A stretch of 64,000 nucleotides of DNA from an uncultured Cardiobacterium sp. (GTDB lineage: Bacteria; Pseudomonadota; Gammaproteobacteria; Cardiobacteriales; Cardiobacteriaceae): the NCBI RefSeq assembly GCF_938028825.1, contig NZ_CALIZP010000062.1:12853-76852 (forward strand). The letters run 5' to 3'. Shown here one piece after another: positions 9,392 to 17,827 of this stretch. Numbering within the stretch: position 1 is the stretch's first letter; every line of letters starts with the position of its first letter. A model generated the notes under the pieces. It saw only the letters and a program-made list of their open reading frames with translations. It did not search any database and was not told where the DNA came from. A program made the position numbers and the translations under genes.

Positions 9392-9423
9392 AAAACGCCG
9401 CCCGTCACACGGCGGCGTTTCCA
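9392..9423 (+). terminator. Rho-independent-type terminator after cvpA
   Basis: A perfect 10-bp inverted repeat, AAACGCCGCC at 9393-9402 and GGCGGCGTTT at 9411-9420, has an 8-base loop. The U tract is only three bases, so termination may be partial. It closes the trp-accD-folC-cvpA transcription unit before metZ. Confidence 0.65.
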
Positions 9424-9498
9424 CGATAACCCTGCGTACCAAGCCAAAAACCGCTTTGGCGAACGTCCCAGAAAAAACACCCCAACCGGAAACCCACC

Positions 9499-10680
9499 AT
9501 GACCGACCACAACGACAAAGCCTTTGCCACCCGCGCCATCCGCGCCCACGAACAACAGAGTGAAAACCGCGAACATTCGCCCGCGCTCTACCTCACCTCA
9601 TCCTTCACCTTCACCAGCGCCCAACAAGCTGCCGACATCTTTGCCGAACGCGAAGCCGCCTACCAATACAGCCGCTTCGGCAACCCCACCGTGCAACTCT
9701 TCGAAGCGCGCATGGCCGCCCTCGAAGGCGGCGCGCGCGGCACCGCGACAGCCAGCGGCATGGGCGCCGTCCTCACCCTCGGCCTCGCCGAACTCGAAGC
9801 GGGCGACCACATCATCTGCGCGCGCAACTGCTTCGGCTCCATCCTCAACATGTTCAGCAAAACCTTCGCCAAATACGGCATCGAAACCACCCTCGTCGAA
9901 GTGACCGACCTTGACGACTGGCGCGCCGCCGTCCGCCCGAACACCAAACTCCTCTTCCTCGAAACCCCCTCCAACCCACTGCTCGCCATCGGCGACATCG
10001 CCGCCATCGCCACCATCGCCCACGCGGCAGGCGCCAAACTCGCCGTGGACAACTGCTTCGCCACCCCCTACCTGCAACGCCCGCTCGACCTCGGCGCCGA
10101 TTACAGCGTCCATTCCGCCACCAAATACCTTGACGGCCAGGGGCGCACCCTCGGCGGCATCATCATCAGCAAAAGCGCGGAAGACGGCGAAAAAATCTAC
10201 CAGCTCATGCGCGGCATCGGCACCACCATGAACGCCTTTGAAGGCTGGATCTACGCCAAAAGCCTGGAAACCCTGCACGTGCGCGTGCAGCGCCACAGCG
10301 AAAGCGCCCTGCACGTCGCACGCTGGCTCGAGAAACAGCCCGAAATCGCGCGCGTGTACTACCCCGGCCTCGAAAGCCACCCGCAACACGCCCTCGCGCA
10401 AAAACAAATGCACGGCGGCTTCGGCGGCATGGTCAGCTTCGACGTCAAAGGCGGCAAAGAAGCGGCGTGGCACCTCATCGACCACTGCGACTGGCTGAGC
10501 GTTACCGGCAACCTCGGCGACACCCGCACCATCATCACCCACCCGGACAGCACCACCCACGCCCGCGTCGCGCCGGAAGAAAAAGCGCGCATCGGCCTCG
10601 GCGACGGTGCCATCCGCCTCTCCGTCGGCCTCGAAGACGCCACCGACATCTGCAACGCCCTCGCCAAAGGCTTGCGCTAA
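9499..10680 (+). CDS. metZ: O-succinylhomoserine sulfhydrylase
   Basis: A 393-aa member of the Cys/Met-metabolism PLP enzyme family. It has YQYSRFGNPTV, the GTATASGMGA loop, the PLP lysine in SVHSATKYLDGQG (about residue 209) and GGFGGMVSF. MetZ makes homocysteine directly from O-succinylhomoserine and sulfide, bypassing cystathionine. Assignment to MetZ rather than MetB or MetC rests on these motifs and on the locus: in pseudomonads metZ follows cvpA-purF. It stands alone here between two terminators. MetY or another gamma-class enzyme is the alternative. Confidence 0.88.
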   Translation: MTDHNDKAFATRAIRAHEQQSENREHSPALYLTSSFTFTSAQQAADIFAEREAAYQYSRFGNPTVQLFEARMAALEGGARGTATASGMGAVLTLGLAELEAGDHIICARNCFGSILNMFSKTFAKYGIETTLVEVTDLDDWRAAVRPNTKLLFLETPSNPLLAIGDIAAIATIAHAAGAKLAVDNCFATPYLQRPLDLGADYSVHSATKYLDGQGRTLGGIIISKSAEDGEKIYQLMRGIGTTMNAFEGWIYAKSLETLHVRVQRHSESALHVARWLEKQPEIARVYYPGLESHPQHALAQKQMHGGFGGMVSFDVKGGKEAAWHLIDHCDWLSVTGNLGDTRTIITHPDSTTHARVAPEEKARIGLGDGAIRLSVGLEDATDICNALAKGLR

Positions 10681-10697
10681 CCAGCGGCGGTCTCAAC

Positions 10698-10727
10698 AAA
10701 AAACGGCGGACTATCCGCCGTTTTTTT
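10698..10727 (+). terminator. strong terminator after metZ
   Basis: CGGCGG at 10704-10709 pairs with CCGCCG at 10715-10720, extended by an A tract before and seven Ts after. This is a textbook intrinsic terminator 17 bases after the metZ stop. Confidence 0.9.
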
Positions 10728-10940
10728 ATGCCCGCCATCCCCGTACACGACCCAAATCCACCGGGCGACGCAGCCAAAACCCTCCTCCCGCATACGGGGC
10801 AGGTGTCCGCAGAACGGCGGGAGAAAAATCCGCCAAGCGGCGTGGTTGCGCGGCTTATAGCCGTTGTTCGCGGCAAAAAAACACAAACCCTGCATTCATC
10901 CCGCCTGGCGGCCATCACAAAACCGCGCCCCAAGCCCCGC

Positions 10941-11333
10941 TCATAACCTGCTTTTCAAGAGCGACACCATCTCTTGCAGCGTCGCCAGTTCGCGCGCCTG
11001 TTGCGCCAGCAGTTCATCCTTGTGGCGGATGATCAGCTTCAGCCGCTCGATTTCGGCCGTCAACTCGTGGGAGGCATTCGCATAAACGGCAATATCGCTG
11101 TTGTTATTGTCGCCAACCTGATAACTCAGCCCGCGTCCGTTTGTCTGAATCAAATCCAGAATATCCATCCCCAGAATCTCGGAAATCTGTTCCAGCCGGG
11201 GCAGATTCAGGCGCGTTTCGCCGCGCTCAATCTTGGCATAGCCGTTAATGGACATATTCAGCTTCCCCGCCATCTCTTCCTGCGACCAATGTCTCGCTTC
11301 ACGCATCATTCTGATTTTCTCGAAAGTTTTCAT
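10941..11333 (-). CDS. XRE-family HTH regulator with C-terminal coiled coil
   Basis: The 130-aa protein opens with a Cro/C1-type helix-turn-helix (residues about 6-62: WSQEEMAGKLNMS, YAKIERGETRLNL, LEQISEILGM). The last 40 residues form a heptad-rich coiled coil (LTAEIERLKLIIRHKDELL), probably for dimerisation. It is clearly a paralogue of the protein at 62483-62902. It is divergent from the 615-aa membrane-protein gene, with 185 bases between them, and may control itself and that gene; an imperfect palindrome lies in that gap. Confidence 0.88.
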   Translation of the reverse strand: MKTFEKIRMMREARHWSQEEMAGKLNMSINGYAKIERGETRLNLPRLEQISEILGMDILDLIQTNGRGLSYQVGDNNNSDIAVYANASHELTAEIERLKLIIRHKDELLAQQARELATLQEMVSLLKSRL

Positions 11334-11435
11334 ACGACCCCCACAAAAAGGGCAAAACCGCCACTTTTTGTTGCTGTTAAATAAAAATTAAGAAATCTAC
11401 AATAATTTCAACCGCGCGCATTCTATGGATAACTG

Positions 11436-11462
11436 ACGGAAATTACTAGTGTTATTTTCCGT
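11436..11462. promoter_or_regulatory. candidate operator palindrome
   Basis: An imperfect inverted repeat (ACGGAAATTAC, then GTTATTTTCCGT after two bases) lies between the divergent XRE regulator gene and the 615-aa gene. XRE repressors typically bind such sites. The link to this regulator is inference from position alone. Confidence 0.4.
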
Positions 11463-11518
11463 ATCCGTTACATTCCGCCGCGCCCGGATAACCACAACCG
11501 TAACTTTTTGTCACACCC

Positions 11519-13366
11519 ATGAATATTCTGGATACCATCAAAAACGCCTTCGGACAAGGCAGCAACGATGACGACTTCTTTGATTCCCAATGGGAATACG
11601 GACAGGAAAGAGACGCCATGCGCGATGCCGAAACCGTGTGGGCGCGTCTGCGCTCGGACAACAGTGTCTATTTGCATGGCGACACAGCGGGCGAAGCATA
11701 CGTTGACCTTATTATCCGCAAAACGCTCGATAATAAAATATCCCTTGCTTTTCAATTATCGCGCGGCAAATTTATCGGTCAATCAGGCGGTTTCTTCGCC
11801 AATATAAAATTTGACCGAAACAAAATTGAAAAACAGCATTGCAAAACCGCTGTTAATACCGCAACCAATATCGCCCTTATCATTCAGGGTAAAGAAACAT
11901 TTATCCGTAAGCTGTTTAAATCCAAGACGCTGATTGCTGAATTTACCATTGCCGAGCACGGTAGTGAGCAGTTTACTTTCCAAACTGCCGGACTGGATTG
12001 GCAAGGCATATTTGGCAATAACCTGCGCAATCAATTTGCTGATGGTGGCAATTACTTGTGGGAAAAAATAAAACGCCTGTTCAGAATCGCGGCTTACGTT
12101 TCCCTTGCCATTATTCTGCTTTCAGTTGGAATGGCAATTTTCGATTCGGGTTCAGAACGCGGCGCTACCACCAATACCGCGACAACAGCCTCCGCACCCA
12201 CGGCCACAAACCCACCCGCGACACCACCGCCTGCCCGCAAAACGCCCCAGCCGGTGCAGCCTGTCGCCCAACAACCTGAGGTAGCAGAAGTAGCAGCATC
12301 CGCACCACAGGCAGCACCGCAACCTGCAATACCGCCCGCGCCTGTCGGCAAACGCCGCTGGGAACCCCAGGATGCCTGCCAATATCTCGGCAATACCCTA
12401 CCCACCCGCCGCTATAACGATGCTCTTGGTGACGGCATTTATATCTGTGCCTCGGAATATCAGGACATCGGCACCAGGACGCGGGACAGAATGGCCAATA
12501 ACCTGTCTTATTACGTCATCGGCACACAGAATCATGCGCGCAAGCTGAAACTATTGCTCAATTACAACAATCCCAAACAGGCGGCAAGCGGCACCGCATC
12601 CCTGATTGCTGCCGCCAAAGAACTGGCGATAGCCGCAACCGGCAGATCCCTGCCCCAAATTATCGAAAGCAAATTGAAAGCAGGCAAAGCGGGCGAAACC
12701 ACCATAGACGGCATACGCCATGCCGTCTATCGCCAGAACTGGCCGCGCGGCAATGGTTACGAAGTCCGATATGTCCTCTCCAATGCCAATGATAAGCCGA
12801 TTATCCGCAATGAACCGACAGGCGCCAATACCGATATATCCGACTACCCGGATGCCGATAAAGACATTATGCCCACGGTTAATGCAGCGGCGGAAAAGAA
12901 AGCGGACGAGAAACAGGAAGCTGCCACACCGGTTAACAGCAAATGGCGCTATAACGAAGACACCGACCAGATGCGCAACACCAAAAGCTATTGGGCAATG
13001 CTGACCTCGGAAAACAGCGTGGATTTTAACTTTCCCTATAACGGCGGTTCGACGCTGAAAATGGAACTAAGGAAAAGCGCCAAATACGGCAACGACATTT
13101 ATTTCACCATCTCCAAAGGGCAATTTTCCTGCGGCTATGACGGCTGTCGTGCCACTATCAAATTCGATAACGGCAAACCGCAGAAAATCAGCCTGGTAGA
13201 GGCGGGCGATGCCGATATGACCACCCTGTTCCTTGCCGGCAAGGCGGGCAATCTCGCCGCCAAAATCAAAAAATCCAAAACCATGATGATTGAGCTCAAT
13301 TTCTATCAGGAAGGCTCGCGCCAATTCCTTTTCCACACGGAAGGACTGCAATGGAAACATTTCTAG
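11519..13366 (+). CDS. membrane protein with a duplicated domain on both sides of one TM segment
   Basis: I recognise no named family for the whole 615-aa protein. Order: domain A (about 22-162), one membrane helix (about 188-208, AAYVSLAIILLSVGMAIF), a Pro/Ala/Thr linker (212-275), a middle domain (about 286-425) and domain B (about 472-615). A and B are homologous: SQWEYGQERDAMRD/SKWRYNEDTDQMRN, FFANIKFD/CRATIKFD, KSKTLIAEF/KSKTMMIEL and QFTFQTAGLDW/QFLFHTEGLQW. Domain B carries Cys538 and Cys543 where A has Gly, and the middle domain has Cys287 and Cys310, which suits a periplasmic location of the C-terminal part. Domain B resembles a domain I associate with small secreted or lipoproteins of unknown function. 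No clear SD precedes the ATG. Confidence 0.8.
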   Translation: MNILDTIKNAFGQGSNDDDFFDSQWEYGQERDAMRDAETVWARLRSDNSVYLHGDTAGEAYVDLIIRKTLDNKISLAFQLSRGKFIGQSGGFFANIKFDRNKIEKQHCKTAVNTATNIALIIQGKETFIRKLFKSKTLIAEFTIAEHGSEQFTFQTAGLDWQGIFGNNLRNQFADGGNYLWEKIKRLFRIAAYVSLAIILLSVGMAIFDSGSERGATTNTATTASAPTATNPPATPPPARKTPQPVQPVAQQPEVAEVAASAPQAAPQPAIPPAPVGKRRWEPQDACQYLGNTLPTRRYNDALGDGIYICASEYQDIGTRTRDRMANNLSYYVIGTQNHARKLKLLLNYNNPKQAASGTASLIAAAKELAIAATGRSLPQIIESKLKAGKAGETTIDGIRHAVYRQNWPRGNGYEVRYVLSNANDKPIIRNEPTGANTDISDYPDADKDIMPTVNAAAEKKADEKQEAATPVNSKWRYNEDTDQMRNTKSYWAMLTSENSVDFNFPYNGGSTLKMELRKSAKYGNDIYFTISKGQFSCGYDGCRATIKFDNGKPQKISLVEAGDADMTTLFLAGKAGNLAAKIKKSKTMMIELNFYQEGSRQFLFHTEGLQWKHF

Positions 13367-13402
13367 TCCCACCGCTTTATCAACATAATCCGGGAGAATC
13401 CT

Positions 13403-13735
13403 ATGGCATTAATCGAATGCCCCGAATGCTTTGAACAAGTTAGCGACAAAGCGGGCAAATGCCCGCATTGCGGCGCGCGCATCCGCAAACTGCGGCGCGG
13501 CATATTCGGCACCCTCATCAAATGGCTGTTTATCCTCTTCAACGTGCTGATGCTGATATGGGTCATCGGCGGCATCGGGGTGACCAATGACGCCATTTCC
13601 TCGGCGAAAAACAGCGCGGAAGCGGCCGGTGCCGCCGTCGGCAGCGGCTTGGGCATGATGCTGCTGCTGGTGCTGTGGTGCATCGGCGACATCATCCTCG
13701 CCATCCCGCTCTTCCTCACCCGCCCGAAGGATTAA
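13403..13735 (+). CDS. small zinc-ribbon membrane protein
   Basis: The 110-aa protein starts with a zinc ribbon (IECPECFEQVSDKAGKCPHCG, four Cys as two CxxC pairs at about residues 6-23), followed by a basic stretch (RIRKLRRG) and two hydrophobic segments (about 37-60 and 82-104) separated by an Ala/Gly/Ser-rich loop. A GGGAG lies upstream of the ATG. It follows the 615-aa gene by 36 bases and is probably co-transcribed with it. Function is unknown; proteins of this layout often carry a cytoplasmic zinc ribbon joined to a membrane anchor. Confidence 0.75.
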   Translation: MALIECPECFEQVSDKAGKCPHCGARIRKLRRGIFGTLIKWLFILFNVLMLIWVIGGIGVTNDAISSAKNSAEAAGAAVGSGLGMMLLLVLWCIGDIILAIPLFLTRPKD

Positions 13736-13779
13736 ATTCCTTTGGGGCTTCTTACTCTTGATTATTTATGGAGAACCTT

Positions 13780-14286
13780 ATGAAAAAGACACTATTTTCC
13801 CTTGTCTTGCTAAGCGGTGCAGCAATAGCCGCTGAAACAGAAATCATCGGTGCTTTTGGCTTGACTCTGGGTGCGGAACAAGATGTCAGCAAACTGAAAC
13901 CGGCATCCAAAGACAATAGATATTACATAGCCCCGCCATCACCAAATGCACTTTTTAACGAATATATAGTTGAAGTTACGCCTGCCTCTAAGAAGATTAT
14001 GGAAATTACCGGCTTTGCCAATGTGAAAGATAATTGTAAAAAACAGGCAGAAGCGGTTGCTGATGCAGTCAGTGAAAAATATGGTGTAAAAAAAGAAGAG
14101 ATTGATTCATTCATGAATTTTGGATTCAAAATTGCCAAGGATGATACGCAGGTTCGTGTTGTTTGTGTTGATGGAATTATGGGAGATCAACTGCAAATCC
14201 GTTATGTGTCAGGAAAGATGCAGCAACTGGCTGATAAAGAAAAATACGAACAAACCAAAAGCCAAACCGACACTTCTACACTGTAA
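13780..14286 (+). CDS. secreted protein of unknown function
   Basis: A 168-aa protein with a Sec signal peptide (MKKTLFSLVLLSGAAIAA, cleavage after about residue 18). I chose the ATG at 13780 because GGAG at 13771-13774 is an ideal SD for it, and the upstream in-frame ATG at 13768 would overlap that SD. The mature part is a small mixed alpha/beta protein with two cysteines, VKDNCKK and VRVVCVDG, that could form a disulfide. Codon use is more AT-rich than the flanking genes. It ends at a strong terminator. Confidence 0.75.
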   Translation: MKKTLFSLVLLSGAAIAAETEIIGAFGLTLGAEQDVSKLKPASKDNRYYIAPPSPNALFNEYIVEVTPASKKIMEITGFANVKDNCKKQAEAVADAVSEKYGVKKEEIDSFMNFGFKIAKDDTQVRVVCVDGIMGDQLQIRYVSGKMQQLADKEKYEQTKSQTDTSTL

Positions 14287-14304
14287 TCCCTCTCCCTTCT
14301 TTCC

Positions 14305-14332
14305 GGCGGACGCAAGTCCGCCTTTATTTTTT
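14305..14332 (+). terminator. terminator closing the accessory cluster
   Basis: GGCGGAC at 14305-14311 and GTCCGCC at 14316-14322 flank a GCAA tetraloop, followed by TTTATTTTTT. It is an intrinsic terminator 19 bases after the secreted-protein gene. Confidence 0.88.
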
Positions 14333-14652
14333 AGCGGCTCCATTGGTTATGCGCGCAGGTGATCGGTATAAAACGCGGGAAGCAGCGGGTAAGCGGTACA
14401 GCCAGCGCGGGCAGTTTGGGCGGAAGGGCGGCATCGTTATAGTCATAGTCAAGAAGCCGTCACCAAGCACACCGCCGCAGACAGTACAGATAGTACGACG
14501 CAGGTTTCCCATAAAAACCGCGCTGCGGTTTTTATGGTGCCCGGTCAGGCGCGCCAACACCGTATCTCTGTTTGAAGCGACTGTATCCGGTCCCCTGCTG
14601 CCATTGACGGTTGCTGCGCGCCGAAGTCGAGCGGTTCATGCAGGCGGATGCG
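14333..14652. other. gene-free stretch with a repeat copy and an embedded hairpin
   Basis: No gene is supported here. The stretch holds a copy of an intergenic repeat also found near 21520-21603, with shared words AGACAGTACA at 14479 and CGCCAACACCGTAT at 14552. Inside it sits a perfect 12-bp hairpin (14510-14521 with 14525-14536, arms starting CATAAAAACC) that the other copy lacks. Confidence 0.5.
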
Positions 14653-15114
14653 TCAGTCCACCGGCACGGTCAGCCCCTGTTTCACCTGCTGCATCGCGAC
14701 CAGGGTGCGGAAGGATTTCAGGTTGTTTGAGGCGAAGAACAGCTCCTGCGTCAGCGCTTCGTATTCCGCCATGTCGCGCACCACGAAGATCAGCAGGAAA
14801 TCGAATTCGCCGGTGACGTAATAGACCTGCTGCACTTGCGGGCAGGCGCTGAAACGCTGCTTGGCTTCTGCCAGTAAATCCAGGCGTTCGTTGGCGAGCG
14901 CCACTTCGGCAATCACCGTAATCGGCCGTCCCACTTGCGCCGCATCCACCACGGCGACGCTGCCCTTGATGACGCCTTCTTTTTCCATCGCGGCGATGCG
15001 GCGGTTGATGGCGGAGGCGGACAGATTCACTTTTTCCGCGAGATCGCGCTGGGCGATGCGGTTGTCTTGTTGCAGGAAGTGCAGGATTTTTTTGTCGAAG
15101 GCGTCGAGTTTCAT
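14653..15114 (-). CDS. Lrp/AsnC-family regulator
   Basis: The 153-aa protein has the N-terminal AsnC-type HTH (LDAFDKKILHFLQQDNR, VNLSASAINRRIAAMEKEGVI) and a C-terminal RAM ligand-binding domain (ITVIAEVALAN, VQQVYYVTGEFDFLL, VRDMAEYEAL). I chose the ATG at 15114 because GAGG lies 6-9 bases upstream; a further ATG at 15138 would add eight unlikely residues. It is divergent from the diaminopropionate ammonia-lyase operon. Lrp-type regulators next to amino-acid catabolic genes commonly control them in response to the amino acid; that role is inference. Confidence 0.92.
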   Translation of the reverse strand: MKLDAFDKKILHFLQQDNRIAQRDLAEKVNLSASAINRRIAAMEKEGVIKGSVAVVDAAQVGRPITVIAEVALANERLDLLAEAKQRFSACPQVQQVYYVTGEFDFLLIFVVRDMAEYEALTQELFFASNNLKSFRTLVAMQQVKQGLTVPVD

Positions 15115-15256
15115 CGGGAACCTCAGGATAGTGTGCAACGGTGTTGCGATTTTAAGACAAATTCACCGCAAAACCGCAGTTTTCCCCGCAAAAGCGCGGT
15201 AATCCCCCGCTTGAAATGCCGATAATGTCCGCAAACCCGGCCAAAAGGACACGCAG
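15115..15256. promoter_or_regulatory. divergent control region between the Lrp-type gene and dpaL
   Basis: This 142-base spacer must hold the promoters of both divergent genes. Two direct copies of CCGCAAAA (15166 and 15186) start 20 bases apart, about two helical turns, on an A/T-rich background. They are candidates for cooperative Lrp-type binding. No strong -35/-10 pair is obvious. Confidence 0.4.
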
Positions 15257-16459
15257 ATGAACGACACCCTCCTCTATCAAGCCAATACGATGCAAAAAGC
15301 GCGCGGGCAAGGCACCGCGACCGGCATCGTTAATGCCGCTGCCGCCGCTGCCGCGCACCGCTTCCACCGGCAATTCGCCAACTACGCACCGACCCCGCTG
15401 CTTTATCTGCCGCATCTGGCGCGCAAGCTGGGCGTCGCCGCCGTGTACGTCAAGAACGAGGCAGAGCGCTTCGGCCTCAACGCCTTCAAGAGCCTCGGCG
15501 GTTCCTACGCTATCGGTCGCTATTTGGCGCAGCGGCTGGGGCGCGACATCAATGACCTCAGCTTCGCCGAACTCGCCTCGCCGCAAGTGAAGGTGCAGTT
15601 GGGCGACCTCACCTTCATCACCGCCACCGACGGCAACCACGGGCGCGGCGTCGCCTGGGCGGCGGAGCAGCTCGGCATGAAGGCGGTGGTGCTGATGCCG
15701 CACGGCTCCTCGCCGGTGCGCGCGGAAAACATCCGCAAACACGGCGCGGATTGCACCATCACCGATTTCAACTACGACGACACCGTACGCGAAGCGAGCC
15801 GCCTCGCCGCTGCCAACGGCTGGGTGCTGCTGCAAGACACCGCCTGGGACGGCTACGAAGAAATCCCGACCTGGATCATGCAGGGCTACCTTACCCTCGC
15901 CCACGAAATCAGCGCGCAACTGCCCGCCGCGCCGACCCATCTCATTCTGCAAGCGGGCGTCGGCTCGTTTGCGGGCGCCATCGCCGGCTACTTCGTATCC
16001 ACCCTGGCGGACAAGCCACCCACCATCATCATCGCCGAACCGCATCAGGCGAACTGCCTTTACCAATCCGCCGTGGCCGCCGACGGCAAGCCGCACAACG
16101 TCGGCGGCGCGATGCAGACCATCATGGCGGGGCTGGCCTGCGGCGAGCCGAACACCATCAGCTGGCCGCTGCTGCGCGATTACGCCGCCGCCTTCATCTC
16201 CGCCGACGACCACCTCGCCGCCAACGGCATGCGCATCGCCGCTGCGCCGCGCCCCGGCACCGATCCCGCCTTCATCTCCGGCGAATCCGGCGCGATCGGC
16301 CTCGGGCTGCTTTATGAATTGAAAACCCGCCCGCAATATCAGGCGATTTGCCGCGACTTGGCGCTGGATGACAAGGCGCGGGTCTTGCTCATCAGCACCG
16401 AGGGCGATACCTCGCCGGATATTTACGAGGCCATCGTCTGGCAGGGGCGGAATCAATAA
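15257..16459 (+). CDS. dpaL: diaminopropionate ammonia-lyase
   Basis: A 400-aa fold-type II PLP enzyme. Its PLP lysine lies in NAFKSLGGSYA at residue 78, matching Lys77 as I recall it for the E. coli enzyme. Other family marks are YVKNEAERFGLNAFK, TATDGNHGRGVAW, the glutamine-rich LQAGVGSFAGA phosphate loop and SGESGAIGLGL. The enzyme splits 2,3-diaminopropionate into pyruvate and two ammonia through an aminoacrylate intermediate. It is the first gene of a run that also contains an amidohydrolase, an amino-acid symporter and RidA. An AGGA lies before the ATG. Confidence 0.92.
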   Translation: MNDTLLYQANTMQKARGQGTATGIVNAAAAAAAHRFHRQFANYAPTPLLYLPHLARKLGVAAVYVKNEAERFGLNAFKSLGGSYAIGRYLAQRLGRDINDLSFAELASPQVKVQLGDLTFITATDGNHGRGVAWAAEQLGMKAVVLMPHGSSPVRAENIRKHGADCTITDFNYDDTVREASRLAAANGWVLLQDTAWDGYEEIPTWIMQGYLTLAHEISAQLPAAPTHLILQAGVGSFAGAIAGYFVSTLADKPPTIIIAEPHQANCLYQSAVAADGKPHNVGGAMQTIMAGLACGEPNTISWPLLRDYAAAFISADDHLAANGMRIAAAPRPGTDPAFISGESGAIGLGLLYELKTRPQYQAICRDLALDDKARVLLISTEGDTSPDIYEAIVWQGRNQ

Positions 16460-16481
16460 CCTAACCCATGAGGAACGAACC

Positions 16482-17645
16482 ATGAACGAAAAAGCACTGC
16501 ACCAGCAAATGATTGAATGGCGTCACTATCTGCATCAGCATCCGGAAAGTGCCTTTGAAGAAGAAAACACGGCGCGCTTTGTTGCCGACAAGCTGGAAGC
16601 ACTGGGGCTGACCGTGTACCGCAACATCGGCAAAACGGGTGTTGTCGGCGTGCTGAAATGCGGCGACGGCAAGGGGGTTATCGGCATCCGCGCCGATATG
16701 GACTGTCTGCAAATGGTCGAACAGGGCGATGTTCCCTACAAATCGCAGACCGAAAACCGTATGCACGCCTGCGGCCACGACGGCCACACCGCAATGGTGC
16801 TGGGTGCCGCGCACCTGCTGGCAGCGCGCAAAAACTTCAACGGCACCGTCTGTTTCGTCTTCCAGCCCGCCGAAGAACCCGGCAAGGGCGCGCAGGCGAT
16901 GCTGGATGACGGCTTCATCGAGCGCTTCGGCATCGAAGAAATCTACGGCCTGCACAACATGCCGGGCATGCGCACCGGCACCATCTCCACCCGCGTCGGC
17001 GGCATCATGGGCAGCGAAGACAACTTCATTATCCGCATCAAGGGACAAGGCTCACACGCCGCCCGCCCGCACATGAGCCGCGACCCGATGGTGATTGCCG
17101 CAGAAATCATCCTCGCCCTGCAAACCATCGTCTCGCGCAACATCGACCCAAGCATCCCCATCGTCATTTCCTGCACCGAACTGCATACCGACGGCATCCG
17201 CAACGCCATCCCGACCCATATCGAAATCAAGGGCGATACCCGCAGCTATGCACCGGAAACGCAGCGGATGATTGAAGAGCGGATGCGCAGCATTTGCGAG
17301 CATATCTGCGCGATGAACGACGCCGAATGCGAGTTCGTCTATACCCACGAATTTGCGCCAACCGTGAATTGGGAGGCCTGCGTCAATAGCGCATTACAGG
17401 CGGCGAACAATACCGTTGGTGCGGAAAACGTCGATGGCAACGTCCAGCAAATGATGATTTCCGAAGATTTCGGCACCTTCCTGCAAAAAATACCCGGCTG
17501 TTTCGTCTTTTTGGGTAACGGCACTGAGGAAGAAGGCATTGGCTACCTGCCGCTTCACAATGCCAAATACGATTTCAACGACAATATTCTGCTGACTGGC
17601 GCTGAATATTTTGCTGAATTAATCCGCATCCGTCTGCCGCAATAA
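16482..17645 (+). CDS. M20-family amidohydrolase
   Basis: A 387-aa metallopeptidase-fold protein of the hippurate / IAA-amino-acid hydrolase branch. Metal ligands are visible in GIRADMDCLQM, MHACGHDGHTAMVLG and FQPAEEPGKGA, and a dimerisation (lid) domain lies in the middle (KGQGSHAARPHMSRDP). Such enzymes release an amino acid from an N-acyl or related conjugate. The start at 16482 is preceded by AGGAACGAACC and lies 22 bases after dpaL, so the two genes are probably co-transcribed. The substrate is not readable from sequence; a diaminopropionate conjugate is only a suggestion from context. Confidence 0.88.
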   Translation: MNEKALHQQMIEWRHYLHQHPESAFEEENTARFVADKLEALGLTVYRNIGKTGVVGVLKCGDGKGVIGIRADMDCLQMVEQGDVPYKSQTENRMHACGHDGHTAMVLGAAHLLAARKNFNGTVCFVFQPAEEPGKGAQAMLDDGFIERFGIEEIYGLHNMPGMRTGTISTRVGGIMGSEDNFIIRIKGQGSHAARPHMSRDPMVIAAEIILALQTIVSRNIDPSIPIVISCTELHTDGIRNAIPTHIEIKGDTRSYAPETQRMIEERMRSICEHICAMNDAECEFVYTHEFAPTVNWEACVNSALQAANNTVGAENVDGNVQQMMISEDFGTFLQKIPGCFVFLGNGTEEEGIGYLPLHNAKYDFNDNILLTGAEYFAELIRIRLPQ

Positions 17646-17651
17646 AAAATT

Positions 17652-17671
17652 GGCCGCCCGTAGTGGCGGCC
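17652..17671 (+). other. GC-rich hairpin without U tract
   Basis: GGCCGCC at 17652-17658 pairs with GGCGGCC at 17665-17671 across a 6-base loop. There is no run of Ts after it on the plus strand, so it may serve as mRNA stabiliser or partial terminator between the amidohydrolase and the symporter gene. Confidence 0.45.
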
Positions 17672-17827
17672 CATTCCTGAAGGCCTTTGCCATCGCTGTT
17701 TCTTTTTTACCTTAAGAAACGGCAGTGTTTTTGCACGCCAAAAATAGGGAGAAGCCAATAAAAATGATGCACATCCCTTACCAAAAACATTCGCTGCTTC
17801 TTATCCTTCATTACTATCGAGGTCATT

